A program made the translations under genes and the position numbers. Positions 26,657 through 35,351 of a stretch of 64,000 nt of DNA are shown here, one piece after another. The notes beneath the pieces were generated by a model, which searched no databases, was not told the origin of the DNA, and saw only the letters and a program-made list of their open reading frames with translations. Source of the stretch: Robertkochia aurantiaca (GTDB lineage: Bacteria; Bacteroidota; Bacteroidia; Flavobacteriales; Flavobacteriaceae); the NCBI RefSeq assembly GCF_020166495.1, contig NZ_JAINZS010000006.1:186001-250000 (forward strand), in the 5' to 3' direction. The first letter of the stretch is position 1. Each line of letters begins with the position of its first letter.

Positions 26657-27814
26657 TTACTGTAAATTTAACAGAAAAAGATCAGAGGCGAGCCCGTCTG
26701 CGAGGAACTTTCCTTTGTCGGTGGTTTTAAGCACTTGTTCTCCCGCATTTTCTTCCAGTATTAACAAGTCTCGTTCAAGGTGCTCTTTGGCCTGTTCAAG
26801 CAGGTAAGCTTTGTAAGTGGGGCCGAATTCCTTTTCCACTCTTTCCAGTGAAACACCCCAGATGGTGCGCAGTCCGGTCATCAGGTATTCATTGTAGCGG
26901 TCTTTCGCACTCAGGATTTCCCGTTCCAGGGGCAGTTCTCCCTTGTTAAGTTGCCTGATATATGTCGGATTGTTGGCGATATTCCATGATCGGGTTGTGC
27001 CGTCATAGCTGTGAGCGGAAGGTCCGATGCCCAGATATTTTTTGCCCTGCCAGTATGCTGTATTGTTTTTGCTGAAATAGCCCGGCTTGCCGAAATTCGA
27101 GAGTTCGTAATGGATGAATCCGGCGGTTTTCAGTCGTTGTGTCAGTATATCAAACTGCCTGGCAGCCTGCTCTTCCCCGGGTTCTTCGATCAGTCCTTTT
27201 TCTATGAAGCTCTTCAAGGCTGTTTTGGGCTCGACGGTGAGGGCATAACTCGAGATATGCGGAATGCCAAACGAAAGGGCGGTTTCTATATTCTTTTTCC
27301 AGGCTTCATCACTGAGTCCGGGGATCCCATAGATCAGGTCAACAGAGATATTGTCGAAATAGCGGGTGGCGGTCTCCAGGCACTTTAAAGCTTCCGCTGA
27401 ATTATGAGCGCGGTTCATCAATTTGAGATCTTCTTCCCTGAATGATTGTATGCCTATACTTAAGCGATTGATTCCTATATCGCGGTATTGCTGCAACAGG
27501 GCTTCTGTGTCTGTTTGTACCAGGTCGTCAGGGTTGACTTCGATGGTGAGCTCGATCTCTTCCGCAACCGGATGGTGATTATAAACTCCACGGATAAGTC
27601 CGGATAATTCTTCAGGGGTTAATCGGCTGGGGGTGCCGCCTCCAAAATAAATAGTTCTGACAGGCTCTTGCTTTAACTCATCTTTACGAAGTTCCATTTC
27701 GGTAAGCAGGGCACCGATCATCTCATCTTTCTTCTTCAGGGAGGTTGAAAAATGAAAGTCGCAGTAGTGGCAGGCCTGCCGGCAAAAAGGGATATGGATG
27801 TATATTCCGGCCAT
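26657..27814 (-). CDS. hemW: HemW, radical SAM haem chaperone
   Basis: The 385-residue protein has the radical SAM cluster motif at the very start (Cys11, Cys15, Cys18 in CRQACHYCDF), then YFGGGTPSRL and the SIGIQSF motif, and a C-terminal HemN-type domain. HemW lacks the extra N-terminal part of true coproporphyrinogen III dehydrogenase (HemN), and this protein begins directly at MAGIYIHIPF. That points to haem trafficking and not to a biosynthetic enzyme. Just upstream of its start begins a G-rich octamer array. Confidence 0.93.
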   Translation of the reverse strand: MAGIYIHIPFCRQACHYCDFHFSTSLKKKDEMIGALLTEMELRKDELKQEPVRTIYFGGGTPSRLTPEELSGLIRGVYNHHPVAEEIELTIEVNPDDLVQTDTEALLQQYRDIGINRLSIGIQSFREEDLKLMNRAHNSAEALKCLETATRYFDNISVDLIYGIPGLSDEAWKKNIETALSFGIPHISSYALTVEPKTALKSFIEKGLIEEPGEEQAARQFDILTQRLKTAGFIHYELSNFGKPGYFSKNNTAYWQGKKYLGIGPSAHSYDGTTRSWNIANNPTYIRQLNKGELPLEREILSAKDRYNEYLMTGLRTIWGVSLERVEKEFGPTYKAYLLEQAKEHLERDLLILEENAGEQVLKTTDKGKFLADGLASDLFLLNLQ

Positions 27815-27819
27815 TTATA

Positions 27820-27851
27820 GTGATGGAGTTATGAGGTTACGAAGTTACGAA
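27820..27851. repeat. G-rich octamer array at the hemW 5' border
   Basis: Four 8-bp units follow one another: GTGATGGA, GTTATGAG, GTTACGAA and GTTACGAA. The array begins 5 bp outside the hemW start codon. Very similar units occur at 40559 and 43836. Confidence 0.75.
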
Positions 27852-28101
27852 GAATCGGGTTTGTTAGTCGTCAGGGGTTAATCGGGAATTAGAAATTAAA
27901 AAGTACGGTGTCTTCGCGAGGCTTGTTCAAAAGCCGGGCGATCTTTCTGAAACTTTCAGAGGGTTATTTTTTGAATAAGGAATTGCCAGATGGATTTTAC
28001 TGCATCAGGATTAAGGTGCTCCATTCGGCATCACCTTTTGATAGGTTATCAAAGATTTGTGTTTGGTCTTTTGGTCAATTTGCGAGAAAGGATTCATTTT
28101 A
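27852..28101. other. Non-coding stretch between two border arrays
   Basis: No gene is supported here. The sequence is AT-rich with loosely repeated pieces such as GGGTTAATC and GGGAATTAG in its first 60 bp. The rest shows no recognisable motif. It is bracketed by the G-rich array at 27820 and the C-rich array at 28102. Confidence 0.5.
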
Positions 28102-28188
28102 CACGACTCACGACTCACGACTCACGACTCACGACTCACGACTCACGACTCACGACTCACGACTCACGACTCACGACTCACGACTCAC
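28102..28188. repeat. CACGACT heptamer tandem array, about 12.4 copies
   Basis: The 7-bp unit CACGACT repeats without error from 28102 to 28188. On the minus strand the unit reads AGTCGTG and contains TGA once per 7 bp, so all three minus frames hit a stop within 21 bp. The pdeM gene (minus strand) takes its last codons and its stop from this array. The plus strand has no stop in any frame, which creates a false repetitive open frame. Confidence 0.95.
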
Positions 28189-28821
28189 CAAAATCACCTC
28201 CTCGGGGGTTACGGCAAATACCTTGTCTTTTTTACCGGGACGTAAAATGTATTTCCCGGTAAAATCACCAAAGGCAGGAAGGATCAAACGTTTTTCAGTT
28301 TTATAAAAGCAGGGCAGCCGGAGCTTTTGCCTTCCCAATCCCTTCAGGCTGATGCCGGGATGAACGTGACCACAGATATTAAAAAAATCCTCTTCCTCGG
28401 TGGGATGATGTGTCAGCAGGAAGCCTTTGCTGCGTATCTCTTCTGTAAGATTGAACCCCAGCGATTCCAGTTTGTGGTGGGGTACGATGTCGTGATTACC
28501 CACCACCAGGGTAAAATTAACAGGCGTATTTCTTACCCATGATTCGAACAGTTCGAACTCGCTGTTGATCACTGAGTGAAAGAGGTCCCCTAAAAAGCAA
28601 ATATCTTCTGGCCGGAACAGGTCGAGCATGGCTGACAGCCGCTCATATGCTCTGAGGGCTGTGTCTCCCGGAACGGGAATCCCGTGTTTCCTGAAATGCT
28701 GGGTCTTTCCCAGATGCACATCGGCTACCAGCAGCTGTTTTTTTTCTTCCCAGAAAGCGACCCCACTGGGATGGAGTGTAAAATGTTGTCCGGATATCTC
28801 TAATTTCTGGGTGCCTTTCAT
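28171..28821 (-). CDS. pdeM: Ligase-associated DNA damage response endonuclease PdeM
   Basis: The protein (216 residues from the ATG at 28821) is a calcineurin-like metallophosphoesterase with the standard metal motifs DVHLGK (34-39), GDLFHS, GNHD and GHVHPG. This subgroup accompanies an ATP-dependent ligase, a DEXH helicase and an MBL exonuclease, all three of which lie directly upstream here (helicase stop 26 bp away). The final residues (VSRES) and the stop codon are encoded by the CACGACT tandem array, so the original C terminus seems to have been replaced or extended by repeat DNA. A TTG 9 nt upstream is an alternative start. Confidence 0.92.
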   Translation of the reverse strand: MKGTQKLEISGQHFTLHPSGVAFWEEKKQLLVADVHLGKTQHFRKHGIPVPGDTALRAYERLSAMLDLFRPEDICFLGDLFHSVINSEFELFESWVRNTPVNFTLVVGNHDIVPHHKLESLGFNLTEEIRSKGFLLTHHPTEEEDFFNICGHVHPGISLKGLGRQKLRLPCFYKTEKRLILPAFGDFTGKYILRPGKKDKVFAVTPEEVILVSRES

Positions 28822-28847
28822 CAGCGGCAAAAATAGTTAATTCCCGT

Positions 28848-31301
28848 CTATTTAAGCAGTTGCAGTTGCATGCGTTTGATGCGGTCTGCCAGTTTTTCTG
28901 AGGAGAGTTTTTCACGCAGGCGGTCGGTGATGATCGGAAAGGAGAAGGGGGTGGGTTTTTCGAGTGCCTTCCATATTATGGTCTGTTGCGCGATACGTTC
29001 CAGCGCCTGTATCAATCGTCCCTCTTCCAGTGAATGTTCAAAGGTTTCTCTGAAGGCCTGCAGGTAGAGCAGATTATCGGGCTCAAAATCCCTGAAGACA
29101 TTGAAAAGGAGCTGGGAGCTGCTTTGCAGGTGTTTGCTTTTGAGCTGTTTGTCAGGATATCCCTGGAAAACCAGTCCGGCGATTACCGCGATATCTCTGA
29201 ACTTCCGGCGAGCCATTTCGGTTGCGTTCAGACTTTTCTGAAGGTCATCGTGCATGTAAGCGGTGGTGAACAGTTCGTTGTCCAGTACCTGCTGCATGTC
29301 GATTTCCTGGTCAGAAAGCAGTTCAAATCCATAGTCATTAAAGGCAATGGAGAAGGTGATGGGTTGCAGCAGGCTGATACGATAGGCCAGCAGGCTGCCC
29401 ATGGCTTCGTGTACGAACCGGCCTTCGAACGGATAAAAAACGGCGTGGTATCCCTCCCGGGTTTTAAAGGTTTCGATCAGAAATTCATCAGGGCCCGGAA
29501 TTACCGAAGTCTCCCTTTGCTTTTCGAATACCGGGGCGAGAGCGGTGATCTCTTCTCCTTCATCTTGCCCACGCGCGGTGTAGAGTTCCTGTCTGAGCAA
29601 TTCGCTCATCTGTGATGAAAGGGTCATGCGACCTCCCATCCAGCTGGGAACCTTGGCAGTTTTTCTTTTTGATTTTCGAACCAGTACCTGCATATTCTTG
29701 ATCTTGAACAGTTCCAGGTTTCTTCCGGCAAAGGTGAACACATCACCGGGATTGAGCTTTGAGATGAACCATTCTTCTATGGTGCCGATATAGCCACCTT
29801 TCAGGTATTTGACACTGAGCATGGCATCGCTGACAATGGTGCCAACCGACAGGCGGTGTCGCATTGCCACCCCGCGGTTGTTCACTACAAAGCGACCATC
29901 TTCATCGATACTCACCTTGTGGTACTCATCGTAATGCTGCAGGGTCTGGCTGCCTTTGGTGATGAAGTTGAGCACCCAGTTCCAGGAATCTTCATCGAGC
30001 CCCTGAAAACAGAAGGTCGAACGCACTTCAGGATAGATTTCTTTCGGGTGGAAACCATTGGAAACGGCCAGGGTAACCAGGTATTGTACCAGGACATCGA
30101 AACTCATCAGGTAGGGGATGCGATCTTCTACCACCCGCTGCTCAACCGCTTTTTTCAGGGCCGAGGCTTCAACCAGTTCAATGGCATGGGTCGGGAGAAA
30201 CCAGATCACACTTTCTTTCCCGGGTTGGTGCCCGCTTCGCCCGGCCCGTTGCATAAAGCGCGCCACTCCTTTCGGACCGCCGATCTGGATAATGGTTTCA
30301 ACCGGAGCAAAATCGACCCCCAGGTCAAGACTTGAGGTGCATACCACGGCTTTAAGGCTTTCGTGTCGTATGGCATTCTCAACCCAGATACGGGTTTCTT
30401 TATTAATGGATCCGTGATGCATGGCGATCTCTCCGGCGAATTCCGGGTATTTGGCAAGGATCGCCTGGAACCAGATCTCACATTGAGACCGGGTGTTGGT
30501 AAAGAGCAGGGTGGTTTTGCTTTCCCTGAGAATAGGAATTACCGCATCGAGCAGATGCAGCCCGAGATGTCCCCGCCAGGGAAAGGTGTCCATCTTTTCG
30601 GGGATGATCGATCGAACGCTGATCTTCTTTTGTAATTCTGCGCGAATCAATACAGAATTTTCAAGGGCCGGTGAATCCGGTCCCAGTAATACTTCCCGTG
30701 CCTGCTCCAGGTTGCCGATGGTGGCAGAGATGCCCCAGATACGCAGCGAGGGTGCCAGGGTCTTAAGCCGGGAGAGGGCGAGCTCGGTCTGAACGCCTCT
30801 TTTAGAGCCTAAAAGTTCATGCCATTCGTCGGCGACCACCGCATAACAGTCTTTAAAGGTCTTGTCATAATTTTTGGAAGCCAGCAGCAAATGCAGACTT
30901 TCAGGGGTGGTGATCAAAAGATCAGGCATGGAGCGTTTCTGGGCAGCTCTTTCTTTTTGTGAAGTGTCTCCGGTACGTATACCCACCGTTAGCGGGATTT
31001 CCAGGTCGTCGCAAAGCTGCTGGGTGGCCCGTTGTATTTCGAGGGAAAGCGCACGCAGGGGTGTGACCCATACTGCTTTCAGTCCTTTCTTTTTTTTGGC
31101 ATCCTTTCCCTGTTTCATCAGGTAAATCATCACGATGGGCACCCAAAGCGCATAGGTTTTACCACTTCCTGTAGGGGCATTCAGCAATCCGTTTTTACCC
31201 GACAGGAAAGCTTCCCAGGTCTTCCGTTGAAAGGGGAAGGGCGTCCATTCTTTGTGTTGGAACCAGTTCTCAACCAGTTTTAGAGCTTGCTTTTCATTCA
31301 T
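28848..31301 (-). CDS. Ligase-associated DEXH-box DNA helicase (Lhr-like)
   Basis: The 817-residue protein is an SF2 helicase of the Lhr type: Walker A APTGSGKT (near 42-49), DEWH box (158-161), SAT motif, a helicase C domain with MQRAGRSGH, and a C-terminal Lhr-type extension. It is the DEXH member of the four-gene ligase-associated repair set. Proteins of this set are linked to DNA damage response by conserved association; direct biochemical roles are known mainly for Lhr in other bacteria. It lies 9 bp from the ligase gene on the same strand. Confidence 0.95.
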   Translation of the reverse strand: MNEKQALKLVENWFQHKEWTPFPFQRKTWEAFLSGKNGLLNAPTGSGKTYALWVPIVMIYLMKQGKDAKKKKGLKAVWVTPLRALSLEIQRATQQLCDDLEIPLTVGIRTGDTSQKERAAQKRSMPDLLITTPESLHLLLASKNYDKTFKDCYAVVADEWHELLGSKRGVQTELALSRLKTLAPSLRIWGISATIGNLEQAREVLLGPDSPALENSVLIRAELQKKISVRSIIPEKMDTFPWRGHLGLHLLDAVIPILRESKTTLLFTNTRSQCEIWFQAILAKYPEFAGEIAMHHGSINKETRIWVENAIRHESLKAVVCTSSLDLGVDFAPVETIIQIGGPKGVARFMQRAGRSGHQPGKESVIWFLPTHAIELVEASALKKAVEQRVVEDRIPYLMSFDVLVQYLVTLAVSNGFHPKEIYPEVRSTFCFQGLDEDSWNWVLNFITKGSQTLQHYDEYHKVSIDEDGRFVVNNRGVAMRHRLSVGTIVSDAMLSVKYLKGGYIGTIEEWFISKLNPGDVFTFAGRNLELFKIKNMQVLVRKSKRKTAKVPSWMGGRMTLSSQMSELLRQELYTARGQDEGEEITALAPVFEKQRETSVIPGPDEFLIETFKTREGYHAVFYPFEGRFVHEAMGSLLAYRISLLQPITFSIAFNDYGFELLSDQEIDMQQVLDNELFTTAYMHDDLQKSLNATEMARRKFRDIAVIAGLVFQGYPDKQLKSKHLQSSSQLLFNVFRDFEPDNLLYLQAFRETFEHSLEEGRLIQALERIAQQTIIWKALEKPTPFSFPIITDRLREKLSSEKLADRIKRMQLQLLK

Positions 31302-31310
31302 GGGAATACG

Positions 31311-32900
31311 TTATTCAGGCAACAGGTCTTTCAGGTCATCAAGGGTGTTGGCTTCTTCTATCTTTTTGTCTTTCCGCCAGCGCAGCATTCGCGGAAAGCG
31401 TACGGCGATTCCGCTTTTGTGCCGGCTGCTTCGGGCGATTCCCTCGAAGGCGATCTCAAAGACCAGTTCAGGGGTGACCTGTCTCACGGGACCAAAGCGG
31501 TCGATGGTATTTTTCTTGACAAAGTTATCGACCTGTCTGAACTCTGCATCGGTAAGACCTGAATAGGCTTTGGCAAAGGTTACCAGCTCACCGTCATCCC
31601 ACAGACCAAAGGTGTAATCGGTATAGAGGTTGGTGCGGCGGCCATGGCCTCTCATGGCATAGGTCAGTACAGCATCAATGGTAAGGGGATCGACTTTCCA
31701 TTTCCACCAGTCTCCTTTTTTGCGCCCGACCAGGTAGGGCGAATCTTTCCGCTTCAGCATGAGTCCTTCGCTGAACTTGTCCCGGGAAATTTCACGCTCA
31801 CCGGCAGCTTCTTCCCAGGTTTTAAAGCTCATCAGTTCTGAAAGATGCAGTATACCGGTTTCCCCGGCATGGTCTTTCATGAGTTGATGCAAGAGATCCC
31901 GCCGCCTGGAAAAGGCCTGATCCCTGATATCTTTGCCCTGCCATTCGATGAGGTCATAGGCTTTGAGAATGACGGGGGTGCGCTCAAGCAGTTTTTTCGT
32001 GATGTTCTTTCTTCCTATGCGGGTTTGCAATTCGTGAAAGGTGCCTATTACGCCGTCGGCATAAGGAAGTATCTCTCCATCGATTACGGTGCCATCAGGG
32101 ATATGCCGTGTAAGCACTTCGAATTCGGGATATTTATCGGTTACCAGTTCCTCACCGCGGCTCCAGACAAAAAGCTCCCCGTTGCGTATGATCACCTGTG
32201 CCCTGATGCCGTCCCATTTATGTTCAAAAAACCAGTCTTGTATATCTCCCAGCTCTTCCGGTTCACTGTCTAGCGCGTAAGCCAGGTAAAAGGGATAGGG
32301 TTTGCTTTGCAGGTCTGCTTTATCTTCTTTCAATACCAGAGATTCGAAAGAGATCTCTGAAGGATCCCAGTTTCCCATGAGCTTATAGGCCAGGATATCT
32401 TCATCCATCCCGGTAGCCTGAGCCAGGGCCCGTGTCATAAGTTTCTGGCTTACCCCGATACGGAAGCCTCCGGTTATGATCTTATTAAAAACGAATCGTT
32501 CGTAGAAATCCATTTCCTTCCAACGCGCGGTGACATAGGCTTTTTTTTGAGGCTCTTCGAGCTCTCTGAGTTCTATCAGCTCTTCGATGATGTTTTGAAG
32601 GCTGCGGGTAATTTTACTTTCTCCTTCCCTCATCACCAGGGCTATGGTTTCGGCCAGGTCACCTACAATGTGATACGATTCTTCGAATAACCAAAGTGGA
32701 ATTCCGGCTGCTTCAGCAGCCCATTCCCGAAGTAAGGTGGTGTTGACGGGTCGTTTCGGGCGTCGGTGAGAAAGCAGGGCAATGGCCCAGACCTTATCAG
32801 GGTCTTCTGCAGTTTTGAAATAGTCTCCAAGCGCCGCTACTTTGGCGTTGGTCTTATTGGTGCTGTCAAGGGTTTTTATGAGCTGTGAAAATCGTTTCAT
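31311..32900 (-). CDS. ATP-dependent DNA ligase
   Basis: The 529-residue protein has the adenylation motif FEHKWDG with the nucleophilic Lys228, followed by SRGEELVTDKYPE, GTVIDGEIL (motif III-like) and a C-terminal OB domain with WWKWKVDP. It is a second ligase beside the NAD-dependent replicative one expected elsewhere in the genome. Its genes for helicase, nuclease and exonuclease partners are adjacent: it overlaps the exonuclease gene by 4 nt and is followed 9 bp later by the helicase. A role in DNA end or nick repair is inferred. Confidence 0.95.
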   Translation of the reverse strand: MKRFSQLIKTLDSTNKTNAKVAALGDYFKTAEDPDKVWAIALLSHRRPKRPVNTTLLREWAAEAAGIPLWLFEESYHIVGDLAETIALVMREGESKITRSLQNIIEELIELRELEEPQKKAYVTARWKEMDFYERFVFNKIITGGFRIGVSQKLMTRALAQATGMDEDILAYKLMGNWDPSEISFESLVLKEDKADLQSKPYPFYLAYALDSEPEELGDIQDWFFEHKWDGIRAQVIIRNGELFVWSRGEELVTDKYPEFEVLTRHIPDGTVIDGEILPYADGVIGTFHELQTRIGRKNITKKLLERTPVILKAYDLIEWQGKDIRDQAFSRRRDLLHQLMKDHAGETGILHLSELMSFKTWEEAAGEREISRDKFSEGLMLKRKDSPYLVGRKKGDWWKWKVDPLTIDAVLTYAMRGHGRRTNLYTDYTFGLWDDGELVTFAKAYSGLTDAEFRQVDNFVKKNTIDRFGPVRQVTPELVFEIAFEGIARSSRHKSGIAVRFPRMLRWRKDKKIEEANTLDDLKDLLPE

Positions 32901-33904
32901 TCGGTTTCGTTTGCTTCCAGGTTCTCCCCTTCGTATTGAGTAGCTTCAGGGTGAGCATCGTAACCCTGTTCTCGGAGGTATCGGGAAAAGATCTCGGTAT
33001 AGCCGTGAGTGGTGATCACTTTTTCGCATCCTGTGGCTTTAACGGCATCCAGCAGGCCGTGCCAGTCGGCATGGTCAGAAAGCACAAAACCTTTATCTAC
33101 AGCCCTTCTTCGTCTTGCTCCGCGAAAGGCCATCCATCCGCTTGCCGTGCCAGTCACAAAGGGTGCAAAGCGGCGCAGCCAAACGGTTCCATGTGTACTG
33201 GGAGGAGCGAGTATAAGGTTGCCCTTCACCTCTTTCTTGTCGGTTTCCCTGGTGATGAGGTGGGTTTCCGGGAGTTCGAGCTGCTCCCGCAGCACGGCGG
33301 TCATTTTTTCCACCGCTCCATGGGTGTATATTTTTCCGATGGAAGTGTCAAGGTGTTTCAATACCCGCTGTGCCTTTCCGAGGGTATAGGCAAATATCAC
33401 CGAGGTGCGACCCTCCTTTTGGTTGGCAGCCCACCAAGTGTTCATGTCATCAAAAACCTCTTTCTGGGGGCGCCAGTTAAAGGCAGGAATGCCAAAGGTG
33501 CATTCCGTGATAAAAGAATGGCAGCGTACCGGTTCAAAGGGGGTGGAGATGTGATCGTCAGTGACCTTGTAGTCTCCGGTAAAAACCCAGGTTTCTCCTT
33601 TATGGGATACCCTGATCTGTGAGGCGCCCGGAATATGGCCGGCGGGATGGAAAGAGAATTCGACATTGTTGATGCGAAAGCTTTCTCCATAATTGTATCC
33701 GCTTACCGAAATATCGCCTAAACGGTGTTTTATGATCGGAATATTGTTGTGCTGGGTGATATATTGCTTATGGCCCCAACGCGAGTGATCGGCATGGCCG
33801 TGTGTTATAAGTGCTTTCTTCACAGGCCGCCAGGGATCGAGGTAAACCCCTGCAGGTTTACAATAGATGCCGCGGGGTGTAAATGATAAAAGATTCTTAT
33901 TCAT
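32897..33904 (-). CDS. Ligase-associated DNA damage response exonuclease (MBL fold)
   Basis: The 335-residue protein is a metallo-beta-lactamase/beta-CASP-like nuclease with the metal motif THGHADHS (34-41), GHIPGASQI, and FTGDYKVT. It is the first gene of the four-gene repair operon (exonuclease, ligase, helicase, PdeM). Related proteins process nucleic-acid ends, as in mRNA 3'-end processing factors. The ATG at 33904 lies just after the terminator of the DUF2383-like gene, so a promoter must sit in 33905-33935, but no exact TAnnTTTG was seen there. Confidence 0.92.
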   Translation of the reverse strand: MNKNLLSFTPRGIYCKPAGVYLDPWRPVKKALITHGHADHSRWGHKQYITQHNNIPIIKHRLGDISVSGYNYGESFRINNVEFSFHPAGHIPGASQIRVSHKGETWVFTGDYKVTDDHISTPFEPVRCHSFITECTFGIPAFNWRPQKEVFDDMNTWWAANQKEGRTSVIFAYTLGKAQRVLKHLDTSIGKIYTHGAVEKMTAVLREQLELPETHLITRETDKKEVKGNLILAPPSTHGTVWLRRFAPFVTGTASGWMAFRGARRRRAVDKGFVLSDHADWHGLLDAVKATGCEKVITTHGYTEIFSRYLREQGYDAHPEATQYEGENLEANETE

Positions 33905-33936
33905 AGCAGGCTGAAAATACGAATTTTAGCATAAAA

Positions 33937-33959
33937 AAACCCGGAATAAATCCGGGTTT
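33937..33959 (-). terminator. Terminator of the PA2169-family gene
   Basis: AAACCCGGA (33937-33945) and TCCGGGTTT (33951-33959) form a 9-bp hairpin with a 5-nt loop. On the minus strand a T run follows (complement of the A run at 33933-33939). It lies 22 bp after the stop codon of the minus-strand gene at 33982. Confidence 0.85.
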
Positions 33960-33981
33960 CTTGCTGTTTATCTATACGAGG

Positions 33982-34449
33982 TTAGGATACCAGTTCCTCA
34001 AAGGTCTTCAATCTGTTCATCGAATTCCTTATCTTGTCTTTATGCTTTTCCAGTAAGGCTACTGTACTTGGCGGAAGGGTACTTCTATCTTCAAGGATTT
34101 CATTGTACTCTTCAATGGCTTTCTCTTCACCTCTTAGACATTCTTCTAAAACGGCCTCTTCAGAATTGCTGGATAACATACTCTTTAAGTTCATCCAGAC
34201 TCTGTGGGTGTCTCCTTTGAGACTGCCGCTATCTTCGGGGATTTCGCCATAGCTGATGATTTCTCTTCTCAGATCTTTGGCGAATTCGCTGCGTTGGTCA
34301 GCTTGTCTTTTAAAGAACATTTTGATTTCGTTGTTCTCAATATTATCGATTGCCTCTAAATATCCTTTTTCGGCATCATACGATTTCTCAAGTAATTCAT
34401 TTAGTCTTTTCGACATTTTCTCAGTATACTTCATAATATCTCTCTTCAT
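33982..34449 (-). CDS. PA2169/DUF2383 family four-helix protein
   Basis: The 155-residue, charged, helical protein resembles the PA2169/DUF2383 family of ferritin-like four-helix bundles: YDAEKGYLEAIDNIENNEIK, then ADQRSEFAKDLRREI and CLRGEEKAIEEYNEIL. Members are small proteins often linked to stress; no function is proven. A second ATG 15 nt inside is an alternative start. It is monocistronic with a clear terminator and is divergent from rpsP. Confidence 0.85.
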   Translation of the reverse strand: MKRDIMKYTEKMSKRLNELLEKSYDAEKGYLEAIDNIENNEIKMFFKRQADQRSEFAKDLRREIISYGEIPEDSGSLKGDTHRVWMNLKSMLSSNSEEAVLEECLRGEEKAIEEYNEILEDRSTLPPSTVALLEKHKDKIRNSMNRLKTFEELVS

Positions 34450-34632
34450 TGTTTTGATTAGTTAGTAATCAAAGACTGTCGATTCTCAACAGTACATCTA
34501 CAATATAGCAGAAAATACCTCTGAAGTCAAGTATTTACGGGGGTTTGTGCTGGATTTAACAGGAAATCTTAAAGCATGTTAAATACCCCTGTCATCAGGT
34601 CAGAACTCTTAATGAATTTTAACATTAACAGA

Positions 34633-34658
34633 TCATTTCGGGGTGCTCAACGAAATGA
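34633..34658. promoter_or_regulatory. Inverted repeat upstream of the rpsP promoter
   Basis: TCATTTCG (34633-34640) and CGAAATGA (34651-34658) are perfect 8-bp arms around a 10-nt loop. They lie about 45 bp before the rpsP -7 box, so an operator or an attenuating hairpin of an upstream transcript are both possible. No T run follows, so it is not an obvious terminator. Confidence 0.4.
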
Positions 34659-34704
34659 GAAGAGAATATTACTAAGGCATTCAGTATCAAATCGGAAAAT
34701 AATG

Positions 34705-34712
34705 TATATTTG
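34705..34712 (+). promoter_or_regulatory. -7 promoter box of rpsP
   Basis: TATATTTG matches TAnnTTTG. The transcript leader to the rpsP ATG would be about 45-50 nt. Confidence 0.6.
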
Positions 34713-34763
34713 CAGCCTTAAAAATTAATAATCGGGTACGCGTACCCACCTAATTAATGTCAT

Positions 34764-35339
34764 ATGCCTGTAAAAATCAGATTACAACGACATGGTAAGA
34801 AAGGGAAGCCTTTCTTCTGGATTGTAGCCGCCGACGCGCGTGCGAAAAGAGATGGTAAATTCCTTGAGAAACTTGGAATTTACAATCCAACTGTTAATCC
34901 TGCTCAGATCGAGCTGGACGTGGACAGTTCAGTAAAATGGTTGCAAAATGGTGCCCAGCCTACTGAAACTGCCCGCAGACTGCTTTCTTACAAGGGAGCA
35001 CTTCTAAAGCATCACCTGCTTGGAGGGGTCGCTAAAGGTGCCCTTTCTGAAGAGGAGGCTGAAAAGAAATTTGCAGCCTGGCTGGAGGAGAAAACCGGTA
35101 AGGTAGAGGCTAAGAAAGAAGACCTCGCCAAACTAGAGGCTGAAGAAAGAGCCAAAGCTTTGGAAGCCGAAAAAGAGATCAACGAAAAGCGTAAGGCTGA
35201 GGCCGCTGCTGCTGAAGCTGAGCTGAAAGCAGAAGCCGAAGCTGAAAATGCAGAGGAAACTGAAGCAGCTGCTCAAGAAGGAGCTGCCGACACTGAGGCG
35301 TCTGCCGAAGGTGAAGAAGAGAAATCTGCTGAAGCTTAA
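34764..35339 (+). CDS. rpsP: Small ribosomal subunit protein bS16 with long acidic C-terminal extension
   Basis: The first 80 residues are a typical S16 (MPVKIRLQRHGKKGKPFFWI and the GIYNP motif), a 30S assembly protein. The total of 191 residues is over twice the E. coli length: residues 110-191 form an Ala/Glu/Lys-rich, probably helical tail that becomes strongly acidic at the end. Such tails are usual in Bacteroidota S16. rimM follows 12 bp later, the standard pairing for 30S maturation. Confidence 0.96.
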   Translation: MPVKIRLQRHGKKGKPFFWIVAADARAKRDGKFLEKLGIYNPTVNPAQIELDVDSSVKWLQNGAQPTETARRLLSYKGALLKHHLLGGVAKGALSEEEAEKKFAAWLEEKTGKVEAKKEDLAKLEAEERAKALEAEKEINEKRKAEAAAAEAELKAEAEAENAEETEAAAQEGAADTEASAEGEEEKSAEA

Positions 35340-35351
35340 TTTTTTGTTCCC

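Larger units (their letters stand above)
34450..34763. other. Divergent control region of the PA2169-family gene and rpsP
   Basis: The 314-bp gap holds no supported gene. It contains an inverted repeat (34633-34658) and the rpsP promoter box (34705-34712). The left part is AT-rich and must carry the promoter of the minus-strand gene, which I could not pin down. Confidence 0.6.

Noticed and set aside
27908-28306. Forward open frame with a repeated HDSRLTT peptide
   Set aside because: It is produced by the CACGACT array, which has no stop in any forward frame; all three forward frames give the same repeat. No start signal or protein-like flanks are present.
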